The translations under genes and the position numbers were made by a program. Positions 29,132-38,347 of a stretch of 64,000 nucleotides of DNA are shown in pieces. Location of the stretch: positions 1-64,000 of the forward strand of contig CALJVL010000017.1 in the NCBI GenBank assembly GCA_937773775.1, given 5' to 3'. The notes beneath the pieces were generated by a model, which was not told where the DNA came from, searched no databases, and was given only the letters and a program-made list of their open reading frames with translations. Each line of letters begins with the position of its first letter. Within the stretch, counting starts at the first letter, position 1. This DNA comes from an uncultured Flavobacterium sp. Its GTDB lineage: Bacteria; Bacteroidota; Bacteroidia; Flavobacteriales; Flavobacteriaceae.

Positions 29132-29749
29132 ATGAATATCTCAATTATTATAGCACAAGAAGAACATTTTAAATACGCACAAGTCATTTGCGATACAATA
29201 GAGTCGTCTGCCCTAATGAGAGGAACTGGAATTGCTAAACGTACTCCAGAATACATCCAAAAAAAAATGGAGAACAAGGATGCTGTGATTGCATTAGACA
29301 ATGGTGTCTTCGCTGGATTTTGCTATATCGAAAGTTGGCAAGACAGCAATTATGTTGCACATTCAGGATTAATAGTGCATCCTGATTATAGAAATTTAGG
29401 TTTGGCAAAAAGAATCAAGTCTAAAGTCTTTGACTACTCCCTGCAAAAATATCCAAATGCTAAAGTATTCGGAATAACTACTGGACTTGCCGTAATGAAA
29501 ATAAACTCAGAAATTGGATACAAACCTGTTCCCTTTTCTGAATTAACCACGGACCCCAGTTTTTGGAAAGGATGTCAAACCTGCACCAATTATGAAATTC
29601 TGAAAAGTAAGGATAACAAAATGTGCTTATGTACCGGAATGCTGTTCGACCCTAAAGACAAGCCCAAAGTTCCTCCAAAACATACCTTTAATGTCCGGAT
29701 TTGGAACCGATTAAAAAAAATAAAACAAGCTCTCTTCCTCGAAGATTAA
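29132..29749 (+). CDS. GNAT acetyltransferase heading the arginine operon, candidate N-acetylglutamate synthase
   Basis: The 205-residue protein has a GNAT core: strand-helix N-terminus, the beta4 segment VAHSGLIVHPDYRNLGLAKRIK with the acetyl-CoA pyrophosphate loop (R-N-L-G-L-A, about 87-92), and EIGYKPVPF at the end. After the core comes an unusual cysteine set, C148-x2-C151 and C165-x-C167 (WKGCQTCTNYEIL and MCLCTGM), which could bind a metal. The gene is the first of the arg cluster, 65 bp before argG. The operon has argB, argC, argD and argE (a linear acetylated pathway) but no argA or argJ, so an acetyl donor step is missing and this protein is the natural candidate. Family membership is firm; the specific activity is inference. 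Confidence 0.8.
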   Translation: MNISIIIAQEEHFKYAQVICDTIESSALMRGTGIAKRTPEYIQKKMENKDAVIALDNGVFAGFCYIESWQDSNYVAHSGLIVHPDYRNLGLAKRIKSKVFDYSLQKYPNAKVFGITTGLAVMKINSEIGYKPVPFSELTTDPSFWKGCQTCTNYEILKSKDNKMCLCTGMLFDPKDKPKVPPKHTFNVRIWNRLKKIKQALFLED

Positions 29750-29814
29750 GTAGAAAAATAAAAATGATAATCTGCTATACGCCTAAAAGCCAATAGCCCA
29801 TAATAGCTTAAAAA

Positions 29815-31008
29815 ATGAAAAAAGTTGTATTAGCATATAGCGGAGGTTTAGACACCTCATATTGCCTTAAGTATCTAAAAAATGAAAAAGGATACGAAGT
29901 TCATACCGTATTAATCAACACTGGAGGCTTTGACGATGAAGAATTAGCGGCGATTGAAGAAAGGGCTTACGAACTAGGAAGTGCCAAACACGCTAACCTT
30001 ACTATCGTTGATAAATATTACGACAAAGCTGTTAAATATCTGATATACGGGAATGTTCTAAAAAACAACACCTACCCATTATCAGTTAGTGCAGAAAGAG
30101 TATTTCAAGCCATTGAAGCGATTAAATACGCAAAGTCTGTTGGTGCAGAAGCTATCGCCCACGGCAGTACCGGTGCGGGAAATGACCAAATCCGTTTTGA
30201 TTTGATTTTTCAAACAATAGCGCCAGAAATTGAAATCATCACCCCAATCAGAGACTTGAAGTTGTCAAGACAGGAAGAAGTCGATTATTTGTCCAAAAAT
30301 GGAGTTCATTATTCTTGGGAAAAGGCACAATATTCAATCAACAAAGGGCTTTGGGGCACAAGCGTGGGTGGCAAGGAAACTTTGACTTCAAACCAACCGC
30401 TTCCCAATGAAGCCTATCCTTCGCAATTGCAAAAGGAAGGAGAAGAGAAAGTAACTTTGCATTTCGATCAAGGACAAATAGTAGGGATCAATGGAAAAAT
30501 GAATGCTCCTACCATAAACATTGTCATCCTTGAAAAATTAGCAAATGCTTATGCAATCGGTAGAGATACCCATGTAGGTGACACTATCATTGGAATCAAA
30601 GGAAGAGTCGGTTTTGAAGCCGCGGCTCCTCTAATCATAATCAAAGCACATCATTTACTGGAGAAACATACGCTTGGAAAATGGCAACAATACTGGAAAG
30701 AACAACTAGGAAACTGGTACGGAATGTTGTTCCATGAGGGTCAGTTTCTTGATCCTGTAATGAGAAACATCGAAGCTTTCTTGGAAGACACCCAGAAAAC
30801 GGTAAACGGGACAGTAACTGTATCACTTAAGCCCTACCATTTTACACTAGACGGAATAGAATCTGAAAATGACTTGATGAACACTAGTTTTGGTCAATAT
30901 GGCGAAATGAATAATGCTTGGACATCGGATGATGCCAAAGGTTTCATCAAGATTTTAGGAAACGCCCAAAACATATTTTCATCTGTAAACGACATAAGCT
31001 ATGATTAA
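29815..31008 (+). CDS. argG: Argininosuccinate synthase
   Basis: The 397-residue ATP-dependent ligase joins citrulline and aspartate. The ATP-pyrophosphatase loop AYSGGLDTSYCLKYL is at residues 6-20, followed by AHGSTGAGNDQIRFD, the ITPIRD block, and YSINKGLWGTSVGG with the substrate-binding region. Length is normal. The stop overlaps the argC start by 8 bp, so translation of the two is coupled. Confidence 0.97.
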   Translation: MKKVVLAYSGGLDTSYCLKYLKNEKGYEVHTVLINTGGFDDEELAAIEERAYELGSAKHANLTIVDKYYDKAVKYLIYGNVLKNNTYPLSVSAERVFQAIEAIKYAKSVGAEAIAHGSTGAGNDQIRFDLIFQTIAPEIEIITPIRDLKLSRQEEVDYLSKNGVHYSWEKAQYSINKGLWGTSVGGKETLTSNQPLPNEAYPSQLQKEGEEKVTLHFDQGQIVGINGKMNAPTINIVILEKLANAYAIGRDTHVGDTIIGIKGRVGFEAAAPLIIIKAHHLLEKHTLGKWQQYWKEQLGNWYGMLFHEGQFLDPVMRNIEAFLEDTQKTVNGTVTVSLKPYHFTLDGIESENDLMNTSFGQYGEMNNAWTSDDAKGFIKILGNAQNIFSSVNDISYD

Positions 31009-31978
31009 TGTTGGAATAATAGGAGGTTCAGGATACACGGCGGGAGAGCTAATCAGAATTTTGATGTTTCACCCAAATACCAAGCTTGATTTCGTTTACA
31101 GCAGCACCAATGCTGGTAAACCACTATCTGTGGCGCACCACGATTTACTCGGCGATATTGAAATGAACTTTACAGATACGGTAAATCCAAATGTAAATGT
31201 AGTTTTCTTATGTTTGGGACATGGAAAATCAATCTCGTTTTTAGAAAACAATAAATTTGCGAGTCATACTAAAATCATCGATTTAGGAAATGACTTTAGA
31301 TTGACCAAAGATAATTTATTTGAAGGTAAGTCTTTTGTCTACGGTTTACCTGAACTAAATAAAACCAGCATAAAAAACGCGCAATACATTGCAAATCCCG
31401 GTTGTTTTGCAACGGCTATTCAATTAGCTTTGTTACCGCTTGCAGCAAATGAGCTATTGAATAACGACGTACATATTAACGCAACTACTGGAAGCACTGG
31501 CGCAGGAGTCTCCCCTTCTGAAACGACACATTTCAGTTGGAGGTCAAATAATATGTCCCATTATAAAGCTTTCGAACACCAACATTTAGGAGAAATTAAC
31601 CAAAGTGTCATTCAATTGCAATCTAATTATACAAATGAATTAATTTTTGTGCCCAATAGAGGAGATTTTGCCAGAGGAATTTTTGCAACATTGTACACAA
31701 CTGTTGAAGATAGTTTGGAAGATTTGGTTGCCAAATACCAGGCTTATTATAAAGACCAACCTTTCGTAACTGTGACCACTACGAGCATCAATATGAAACA
31801 AGTAGTGCAAACAAATAAATGCATCATTAGCTTAATGAAAAAAGGAAATCGGTTGTTGATAACTTCAGTTATTGACAATCTAGTTAAAGGAGCCTCAGGT
31901 CAAGCGATTCAAAACATGAATTTAATGTTTGGACTGGATGAAACAACAGGATTACATTTGAAACCGAGCGGATTTTAG
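31001..31978 (+). CDS. argC: N-acetyl-gamma-glutamyl-phosphate reductase
   Basis: The 325-residue NADPH-dependent enzyme reduces acetylglutamyl phosphate to the semialdehyde. The N-terminal Rossmann motif is GIIGGSGYTAGELIRIL (residues 5-21). The catalytic cysteine sits in YIANPGCFATAIQLALLP (Cys about 136), and the HXH-type region HQHLGEINQ with FVPNRGDFARGI follows. It overlaps argG by 8 bp. Confidence 0.96.
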   Translation: MINVGIIGGSGYTAGELIRILMFHPNTKLDFVYSSTNAGKPLSVAHHDLLGDIEMNFTDTVNPNVNVVFLCLGHGKSISFLENNKFASHTKIIDLGNDFRLTKDNLFEGKSFVYGLPELNKTSIKNAQYIANPGCFATAIQLALLPLAANELLNNDVHINATTGSTGAGVSPSETTHFSWRSNNMSHYKAFEHQHLGEINQSVIQLQSNYTNELIFVPNRGDFARGIFATLYTTVEDSLEDLVAKYQAYYKDQPFVTVTTTSINMKQVVQTNKCIISLMKKGNRLLITSVIDNLVKGASGQAIQNMNLMFGLDETTGLHLKPSGF

Positions 31979-32112
31979 AAAAAAATTAGAATTTAGAATA
32001 AAGAACATAGAGAATAGAATAACGACCTAATAAAACCCTACTATAATAACTATTATATAATTACATCTTTACTCTATGTTCTGTTTTCTTCTCTCTTTAA
32101 AAAACAAAAAAA
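31979..32112. repeat. Operon spacer with an 11-bp inverted repeat (argC-argD)
   Basis: AGAACATAGAG (32002-32012) is the exact reverse complement of CTCTATGTTCT (32072-32082), with an AT-rich loop of about 60 nt. No promoter box was recognised. Confidence 0.55.
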
Positions 32113-33249
32113 ATGAACTTATTTGACGTTTACCCATTATACCCAATTACACCTGTAAAAGCATTAGATTGTATCATTACAGACGATAAAGGAATTGAAT
32201 ATTTAGACCTTTACTCTGGGCACGGGGTAATTTCTATTGGTCATACACAACCCGACTACGTTGCAAAAATTAAGGACCAATTAGACAACATTAGTTTTTA
32301 TTCGAATGCAATTCAAAATCCACTTCAAGTAGAACTGGCTGATAAACTAGGGAAACTTTCGGGCTATACGGACTACAGCTTGTTTTTGTGCAGTTCTGGG
32401 GCTGAGGCCAATGAAAATGCTCTAAAAATGGCTTCTTTTCATACCAATAAATCCAGAGTAATCTCATTTCATAATGCTTTTCATGGTCGTACTTCTGCCG
32501 CGGTAGCAACAACTGATAATAAAAAGATTATAGCGCCTATTAATGCGCAGCAAATGGTTACGTTTTTGCCATTGAACGCAATTGATTTGGTTGAAGCCGA
32601 ATTAAGAAAAGGAGATGTTGCTTGTGTAATAATTGAGCCAATACAAGGTGTAGGCGGTTTAGACCAAGGAACTACCGAATTTTTTCAAGCCTTAGAAAAA
32701 GTATGCAAAGCAAATCAAGTCGTTTTAATTTTAGATGAAGTTCAATCTGGTTTTGGAAGAAGCGGGAAGTTTTTTGCGCATCAATATCATGACATCAAAC
32801 CAGATATTATTTGCATGGCAAAAGGTATGGGTAATGGTTTTCCTATTGGAGGTATTTTAATAGCACCTTCTTTTGAAGCGAGTTATGGTTTATTAGGAAC
32901 TACTTTTGGTGGAAGCCATCTGGCCTGTGCCGCAAGTATTGCCGTTTTAGACATAATTCAAAGCCAAAATTTAATGGGAAATGCTAAAAAAGTAGAAGCT
33001 TATTTCATGGAAGCTATTAAAATCATTCCTGAAATTATAAAGGTAAAAGGAAGAGGATTGATGCTCGGGATTGAATTTGATTTTGATGTGAGTGCCTTGA
33101 GAAAAAAAATGATTGTTGAAAAACACATCTTTACCGGTGGATCTAGCAACAAAAACTTACTGAGAATCCTTCCTCCATTGACCATTACAACTGATGCTAT
33201 TGACACTTTTATTAATGCTCTACAAGAGTCCTTAGTAGAACTCAAATAA
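32113..33249 (+). CDS. argD: Acetylornithine (or succinylornithine) aminotransferase
   Basis: This is a 378-residue class III PLP aminotransferase. Visible are YLDLYSGHGVISIGHTQP near the start, CSSGAEANENALKMA (PLP phosphate), FHNAFHGRT, the VIIEPIQGVGG and ILDEVQSGFGRSG blocks (PLP-ring Asp), and AKGMGNGFPIGG with the Schiff-base lysine (Lys about 237). It uses glutamate to aminate N-acylglutamate semialdehyde. Whether the acyl group is acetyl or succinyl cannot be fixed from sequence. Confidence 0.95.
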   Translation: MNLFDVYPLYPITPVKALDCIITDDKGIEYLDLYSGHGVISIGHTQPDYVAKIKDQLDNISFYSNAIQNPLQVELADKLGKLSGYTDYSLFLCSSGAEANENALKMASFHTNKSRVISFHNAFHGRTSAAVATTDNKKIIAPINAQQMVTFLPLNAIDLVEAELRKGDVACVIIEPIQGVGGLDQGTTEFFQALEKVCKANQVVLILDEVQSGFGRSGKFFAHQYHDIKPDIICMAKGMGNGFPIGGILIAPSFEASYGLLGTTFGGSHLACAASIAVLDIIQSQNLMGNAKKVEAYFMEAIKIIPEIIKVKGRGLMLGIEFDFDVSALRKKMIVEKHIFTGGSSNKNLLRILPPLTITTDAIDTFINALQESLVELK

Positions 33250-33338
33250 TTGTTTTAAACATAAGTCATAGAAGTTCCCCAATAGCTTAGATGACTTATG
33301 TAGCTAGATTTTTATTTGAAAATATTAAACTAAAAACG
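33250..33338. repeat. Operon spacer with a 10-bp inverted repeat (argD-proA)
   Basis: CATAAGTCAT (33260-33269) pairs perfectly with ATGACTTATG (33291-33300). The ATG inside the right arm is an in-frame upstream start for proA, but it lies in the repeat and is unlikely to be used. Confidence 0.55.
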
Positions 33339-34535
33339 ATGAATACAATATTATCCATAGAGAAACGAAATGCCGTCTTAAACCAAATGGCTGTTCTTCT
33401 CGGCCAAGAAAGAGCCAATCTTATAATGATTAATCAACAGGATTTAAATAATTATTCTGGTGATGATTTGGCTATGGAGAAACGTTTATTAGTTGATGAT
33501 GTAAAGATTGACGGAATGATCTTGTCGCTGCAACAACTGGCAAGTCAAGAAGATCCAATTGGTCAAGTACGCTTTAATTTCAAGCACGACAATGGATTGA
33601 GAATAAGCAATAAGACCGCTGCTTTTGGAACTATCCTAATCATATATGAGTCCCGTCCCGACGTTACCGTTGAGGCTGGGGGAATCGCTTTCAAATCGGG
33701 AAATAAAATTCTGCTGAAAGGAGGTAAAGAATCACTGCTTTCAAATAAAAAGATTGTCAGTCTTTGGCATCAAGCCCTAACAGATAGTAATATAGACACT
33801 TCTTGGGTAGAATATTTGAATTATGACAGAACGGAAACTCAAGCTTTCCTGGAAAAACCGACGCAGAAAGTAGATTTAATCGTCCCCCGTGGTGGCGAAA
33901 ACCTAATCAATTTCGTAAAAAAACATGCTAGCTGTCCAGTAATAGTAAGCGGAAGAGGAAACAATTTTGTATACGTAAATAAGGAAGCCAATTTAGAGAA
34001 AGCTATGGCTATCATAATTAACGGAAAAACCTCAAATATATCAGTTTGTAACGCTTTAGATAAAGTATTAATTGACACCAATATTCCCAATTGGGAAATT
34101 TTCGCAAAGCAATTGGTCACTGAGTTGCAACTGTTTCATGTTACCGTTTTGGGTGACGCTTCAGTTTCAAAAGCAACGCAGATTCCTTGTATCGAAAACG
34201 ATTTGATTTGGTACGAGGAATTTCTAGATTATAAGATTGTTATTGGAGCAACCAATTCAGATCAAGAAGCAATCGAGAAAATAAACAAGTATTGTGGTGG
34301 TCATTCTGCCTCCATAATTACAAAAAATGAGGCTGCAGCCCAGAAATTCATGGAAAATGTAGATACTGCGGCAGTATATCACAATGCCTCCACGCGCTTT
34401 ACTGATGGCGGACAGTTTGGTTTAGGTGGAGAATTAGCAATAAGTACCGATAAATTGCACCAAAGAGGACCAATTGGGTTGCAACATCTCGTTACTAATA
34501 AATGGTATATTTACGGTGACGGACAGATTCGTTAG
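33339..34535 (+). CDS. proA: Glutamate-5-semialdehyde dehydrogenase (gamma-glutamyl phosphate reductase)
   Basis: The 398-residue NADPH enzyme of proline synthesis belongs to the aldehyde-dehydrogenase fold. The inner ATG (MNTILSIEKRNAVL) is chosen over one 16 codons upstream, because that region is part of an inverted repeat. Markers include TAAFGTILIIYESRPDVTVEAGG, FKSGNKILLKGGKES, VDLIVPRGG, the catalytic cysteine in KTSNISVCNALDKVL, and FTDGGQFGLGGELAISTDKLHQRGPIG. It is embedded in the arginine operon next to proB, linking two glutamate-derived pathways. Confidence 0.96.
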   Translation: MNTILSIEKRNAVLNQMAVLLGQERANLIMINQQDLNNYSGDDLAMEKRLLVDDVKIDGMILSLQQLASQEDPIGQVRFNFKHDNGLRISNKTAAFGTILIIYESRPDVTVEAGGIAFKSGNKILLKGGKESLLSNKKIVSLWHQALTDSNIDTSWVEYLNYDRTETQAFLEKPTQKVDLIVPRGGENLINFVKKHASCPVIVSGRGNNFVYVNKEANLEKAMAIIINGKTSNISVCNALDKVLIDTNIPNWEIFAKQLVTELQLFHVTVLGDASVSKATQIPCIENDLIWYEEFLDYKIVIGATNSDQEAIEKINKYCGGHSASIITKNEAAAQKFMENVDTAAVYHNASTRFTDGGQFGLGGELAISTDKLHQRGPIGLQHLVTNKWYIYGDGQIR

Positions 34536-34618
34536 AAATTGAAAGATTGAAGCATTAAAAGATTAGAGTAACGAAGTTTTTAAATTATTGAATCTTTCAA
34601 TTTTTAAATTAAAAAGTA
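34536..34618. repeat. Operon spacer with a 13-bp inverted repeat (proA-proB)
   Basis: AAATTGAAAGATT (34536-34548) is the exact reverse complement of AATCTTTCAATTT (34591-34603). It fills almost the whole spacer. Confidence 0.6.
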
Positions 34619-35380
34619 ATGGCTAAAAAAAGAATATTATTAAAAATAGGTACCAATACACTAACTAAGGAAACGAATCATATTTCCAGAGGGAAAATTG
34701 AGGATATTGGAATGCAAATTGCGGCTTTAAACGATGAGTACGAGTTTGTAATTGTGAGTTCTGGCGCCATCGCCGCAGCAAAACAATTTGTTAAACTGGA
34801 AAGCAAAGGCAAAGAAATAATGGTCAAACAGGCACTGGCTTCTATTGGACAACCTCATTTAATGCGGATATTTCACGAAAATTTTAGCGATTTAGGGTTA
34901 TTAACTTCACAATGTTTATTATCCTATTCTGATTTCGAAAAAGAACAGTCTAAGGTGAATATTGTAAATACCATAAATGTCCTATTAGAAAACAACTACA
35001 TTCCGATTATTAATGAAAATGACACGGTAGCAACGGATGAAATTCAGTTTGGTGATAACGATAAGTTAGCTGCTTTAGCAGCTGTTTTATTGAAAGTCGA
35101 TATTTTGATAATTGCAACGAATACCAACGGAATCTATACAAAATCATCCATTAACAATGAGATTCCGGAAACCATTTCATTGGTAACCGATTTGCAGTTA
35201 ATGCAACAAGAAGTAGGCGATTCTAAATCATCCCAAGGAACTGGCGGAATGCAATCGAAAATTGAGGCAGCGGCGATTGCTAAAGCTGCCAATATCGAGA
35301 CTTGGATTGTCAATGGATTAAAGGACGATTTCATTTTGAATGCAATAAAGAATACCATTCCCTTTACAAAGATTGTATAA
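34619..35380 (+). CDS. proB: Glutamate 5-kinase, short form without PUA domain
   Basis: This 253-residue amino-acid kinase phosphorylates glutamate for proline synthesis. It shows KIGTNTLTKE at the start, IVSSGAIAAAKQ, IINENDTVATDEIQFGDNDKLAALAA and GTGGMQSKIEAAAIA. E. coli ProB has about 100 more residues (a PUA domain); the short form is known in other bacteria, and here the stop is clean, so this is not a truncation. Feedback by proline may differ without the PUA domain. Confidence 0.95.
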   Translation: MAKKRILLKIGTNTLTKETNHISRGKIEDIGMQIAALNDEYEFVIVSSGAIAAAKQFVKLESKGKEIMVKQALASIGQPHLMRIFHENFSDLGLLTSQCLLSYSDFEKEQSKVNIVNTINVLLENNYIPIINENDTVATDEIQFGDNDKLAALAAVLLKVDILIIATNTNGIYTKSSINNEIPETISLVTDLQLMQQEVGDSKSSQGTGGMQSKIEAAAIAKAANIETWIVNGLKDDFILNAIKNTIPFTKIV

Positions 35381-35439
35381 ATGTTAATTTGTCTAATCGT
35401 TTATTCGACTAAACAAACAACCGATTAAAATATAAAACA
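35381..35439. repeat. Operon spacer with a short inverted repeat (proB-argF')
   Basis: TAATCG (35394-35399) pairs with CGATTA (35422-35427), with GTTT/AAAC inside. Weaker than the other spacers of this operon. Confidence 0.35.
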
Positions 35440-36387
35440 ATGAACTACATATCTGTACAAAATATCGATTCCCTTTCTGAATGGGTAAAAGCAGCTTTAA
35501 AAATTAAAAATAAGCCACTTAAAAACAAAAAGCTAGGAAAAAACAAAACCTTAGGGATGCTGTTTTTCAATCCAAGTTTGAGAACACGATTGAGCACTCA
35601 AAAAGCGGCTTTAAACTTAGGCATGAATGTCATGGTAATGAATTTTACCAATGAAGGATGGACTTTGGAATTTGAAAACGGAGCCGTTATGAATCAAGGC
35701 GCTTCTGAACACATCAAAGAAGCCGCCGCAGTAGTATCACAATATTGTGACATTATCGCCGTAAGGGCTTTTGCCGGATTGGTCGATAAGGAAAAAGACA
35801 ATGCCGAAACTGTTTTAGCAGGATTCCTAAAATACGCAACGGTGCCAATTGTAAATATGGAAGGTTGTACGGGACATCCTTTACAAGCTCTTGCCGATGC
35901 CATTACAATGGAAGAAAACAAAACAAAGCACAAACCCAAAGTAGTTTTATCTTGGGCACCACATCCTAAAGCTTTACCTCAAGCTGTAGCTAATTCCTTT
36001 GTGGAAATGATGCAGTTACAAGACGCTAATTTCGTAATTACACATCCCGAAGGCTACGAATTGAATCCTGAAATTACAAAGAATTCAACAATCGAATACG
36101 ACCAAAATAAGGCTTTTGAGAATGCCGATTTCATTTATACAAAAAACTGGAGTAGCTATAATGATTACGGAAAAATTACCAGTTACGATCCAAATTGGAC
36201 CGTTACCGCCGAGAAAATGGCACTCACCAATAATGCAAAATTCATGCATTGCTTGCCCGTAAGGCGCAACGTTGTTGTCACTGACGAAGTGTTGGACGGC
36301 AAAAATTCGCTTGTCATCGACCAGGCAAATAACAGAACCTACGCAGCCCAATTGGTTTTGCAAAAAATATTGAAGAGTGGAGAGTAA
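35440..36387 (+). CDS. argF': N-acylornithine carbamoyltransferase (acetyl- or succinyl-)
   Basis: The 315-residue enzyme belongs to the Bacteroidota/Xanthomonas branch that carbamoylates N-acylornithine instead of free ornithine. The carbamoyl-phosphate site FFNPSLRTRLSTQ is at residues about 43-55. The following GWTLEFENGAVMNQGASEHIKEAA loop, the GCTGHPLQALADAIT motif and the C-terminal HCLPVRRNVVVTDEV complete the fold. In the loop that reads E-E-H in the Xanthomonas acetyl enzyme and P-E-H in the Bacteroides fragilis succinyl enzyme (my recollection), this protein has S-E-H, so the acyl preference is open. It overlaps argB by 11 bp. Confidence 0.92.
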   Translation: MNYISVQNIDSLSEWVKAALKIKNKPLKNKKLGKNKTLGMLFFNPSLRTRLSTQKAALNLGMNVMVMNFTNEGWTLEFENGAVMNQGASEHIKEAAAVVSQYCDIIAVRAFAGLVDKEKDNAETVLAGFLKYATVPIVNMEGCTGHPLQALADAITMEENKTKHKPKVVLSWAPHPKALPQAVANSFVEMMQLQDANFVITHPEGYELNPEITKNSTIEYDQNKAFENADFIYTKNWSSYNDYGKITSYDPNWTVTAEKMALTNNAKFMHCLPVRRNVVVTDEVLDGKNSLVIDQANNRTYAAQLVLQKILKSGE

Positions 36388-37162
36388 AAAAATTGTTACG
36401 ATAGTTAAAATTGGAGGAAACATCATTGATGATGCGTCGGAATTAAAACAGTTTCTCTCTGATTTTACAAAAATAGAAGGCTATAAAATCCTCGTTCACG
36501 GCGGCGGAAAGTCGGCTACTAAAGTGGCCAAAAGCATTGGTCTTGTTCCTCAAATGATTGATGGCCGTCGTATCACCGATGCCCCTATGCTCGAAGTAGT
36601 TGTGATGATTTATGCAGGCCAAATCAATAAAGATATCGTAGCACAATTGCAAGCCAATGATTGCAATGCGATTGGTTTTTCTGGAGCAGATGGGAATTTA
36701 ATCCAATCTGAAAAAAGAAATCATCCAACCATTAATTATGGCTTTGTGGGAGATGTGCAAAAAGTAAATACAGCCTTGCTGCAAACTTTAATTTCAAGCG
36801 GCATTGTTCCTGTATTTTGCGCTATCACACATGATAAAAAAGGACAATTGCTAAATACCAATGCAGATACGATTGCAAGCGAATTAGCCATTGCCTTATC
36901 AGCGATTTTTGAAGTAACCTTAAACTATTGCTTCGAAAAACCAGGCGTGTTATATGATGCTGAGGATGATTCTTCGGTGATAGAAAAAATGAACGAAGAG
37001 CTTTATACCATGTTAAAAGCCGATAAAGCCATTCACTCTGGTATGATTCCTAAACTAGACAACTGTTTCAACAGCTTGTCCAAAGGAGTTCAAAAAATAC
37101 GAATAGGTCATCACAGTATGTTGCAAAATGATGATGCTATTTGCACGAAAATAGAATTATAA
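36377..37162 (+). CDS. argB: Acetylglutamate kinase
   Basis: This 261-residue amino-acid kinase makes acetylglutamyl phosphate, the step usually feedback-controlled by arginine. It begins at a GTG inside the end of argF' (overlap 11 bp), giving IVTIVKIGGNIIDD. Other blocks are LVHGGGKSATKVAK, IDGRRITDAPMLEVVVMIYAGQINKDIV, LLNTNADTIASELAIAL and SGMIPKLDNCFNSLSKGV. It lacks the N-terminal helix linked to arginine-sensitive hexameric enzymes, so it may be the insensitive type. Confidence 0.95.
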   Translation: MESKKIVTIVKIGGNIIDDASELKQFLSDFTKIEGYKILVHGGGKSATKVAKSIGLVPQMIDGRRITDAPMLEVVVMIYAGQINKDIVAQLQANDCNAIGFSGADGNLIQSEKRNHPTINYGFVGDVQKVNTALLQTLISSGIVPVFCAITHDKKGQLLNTNADTIASELAIALSAIFEVTLNYCFEKPGVLYDAEDDSSVIEKMNEELYTMLKADKAIHSGMIPKLDNCFNSLSKGVQKIRIGHHSMLQNDDAICTKIEL

Positions 37163-37168
37163 AATGTA

Positions 37169-37227
37169 AAACACAATTTTCACAGATTTGCACAAAATAA
37201 TTTGTGTAATCCCTGTAATCCGTGTTA
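37169..37227. repeat. Imperfect palindromic intergenic element (argB-argE)
   Basis: AACAC...GTGTT encloses CACAG/CTGT and CACAAA/TTTGTG (37191-37196 with 37201-37206). Its TTTCACAGATTTGCAC and TGTGTAATC phrases resemble the CACAGATT/AATCTGTG elements scattered through Flavobacterium genomes. That resemblance is from memory. Confidence 0.5.
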
Positions 37228-37241
37228 AAAAATAAGAATAA

Positions 37242-38312
37242 ATGAAAAACCTCAAAATCCTTACACAAGAAGCCATTTCGCTTTTAGAAGCACTAATCGA
37301 AACTCCTTCCTTTTCAACTGAAGAGGAGAAAACAGCTCTTTTAATCGAAAATTGGTTTAATCAAAACGAAATTCCATTCAAAAGAGAAAATAATAACGTT
37401 TGGGCATTCAATATGTATTTTGACAAAGACAAACCTACACTACTTTTAAATTCCCACCACGATACCGTAAGACCCAATCAAGCCTACACTAACGATCCGC
37501 ATAAGGCAATTGTGAGAGACGGAAAGTTGTTCGGATTGGGGAGTAATGATGCTGGAGGTTGTTTGGTTTCCTTGTTAGCTACTTTTGTTCATTTTTATTC
37601 CAATGAAACTTTACCTTATAATATCGTAATCGTTGCCTCTGCCGAGGAAGAAAACAGCGGTAAAAACGGATTAAATAGTGTACTGAAACATTTACCGGAA
37701 TTGGATTGTGCGATTGTAGGCGAACCCACTTTAATGCAATTGGCAATAGCTGAAAAAGGATTGTTAGTGCTTGACGTGAAAGTAAAAGGAACACCGAGTC
37801 ACGCTGCGCATCAAAATGAGGATAATGCGATATACAAAACAATTCCTGTGATGGAATGGTTTAAAAACTATAAATTCAATAAGATATCAGAGCAATTAGG
37901 TCCCGTAAAAATGACTGTTACCCAAATCAATGCAGGAAAACAACACAATGTAGTGCCGTCTGAATGTGATTTGGTCATTGATATCCGCGTTAATGATTGC
38001 TATTCCAACCCTGAAATTTTAGAAGTGGTAAAAGAACATGTAGACGCTGAAGTCACTCCGCGCTCCATGCACTTGAATGCATCTTCTATCCCTGAAGCGC
38101 ATGGGTTAGTTCAAGCCGGAATTGCATTAGGTAGAACAACCTATGGCTCTCCTACCCTTTCGGATCAGTCTGTTTTGAGCTGTAAATCTTTAAAATTAGG
38201 CCCCGGAGATACCCTAAGGTCGCACTCTGCAGATGAATTTATTTATGTAAACGAAATCGAAGAAGGAATCCAATTGTATATAAAAATACTAGATGATTTT
38301 TTAAAACAGTAA
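37242..38312 (+). CDS. argE: N-acetylornithine deacetylase (M20 family)
   Basis: The 356-residue zinc-dependent amidohydrolase removes the acyl group late in the pathway; with argF' present, the substrate may be acetylcitrulline or succinylcitrulline. Metal and catalytic motifs are LLLNSHHDTVRP (His and Asp), GLGSNDAGGCL, VIVASAEEENSGKNG (Glu pair) and IVGEPT. The dimerisation domain follows, with QHNVVPSECDLVIDIRV, and the last metal His is in LRSHSADEFI. It is followed by the DUF3267 gene. Confidence 0.93.
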   Translation: MKNLKILTQEAISLLEALIETPSFSTEEEKTALLIENWFNQNEIPFKRENNNVWAFNMYFDKDKPTLLLNSHHDTVRPNQAYTNDPHKAIVRDGKLFGLGSNDAGGCLVSLLATFVHFYSNETLPYNIVIVASAEEENSGKNGLNSVLKHLPELDCAIVGEPTLMQLAIAEKGLLVLDVKVKGTPSHAAHQNEDNAIYKTIPVMEWFKNYKFNKISEQLGPVKMTVTQINAGKQHNVVPSECDLVIDIRVNDCYSNPEILEVVKEHVDAEVTPRSMHLNASSIPEAHGLVQAGIALGRTTYGSPTLSDQSVLSCKSLKLGPGDTLRSHSADEFIYVNEIEEGIQLYIKILDDFLKQ

Positions 38313-38347
38313 AGTAATTGGGGTAATTTCCCGCTATCCGCTGCATT

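Noticed and set aside
28944..29135. 63-codon open frame before the GNAT gene
   Set aside because: Starts at TTG, has no ribosome-binding site, odd composition, and overlaps the GNAT start. Treated as chance.
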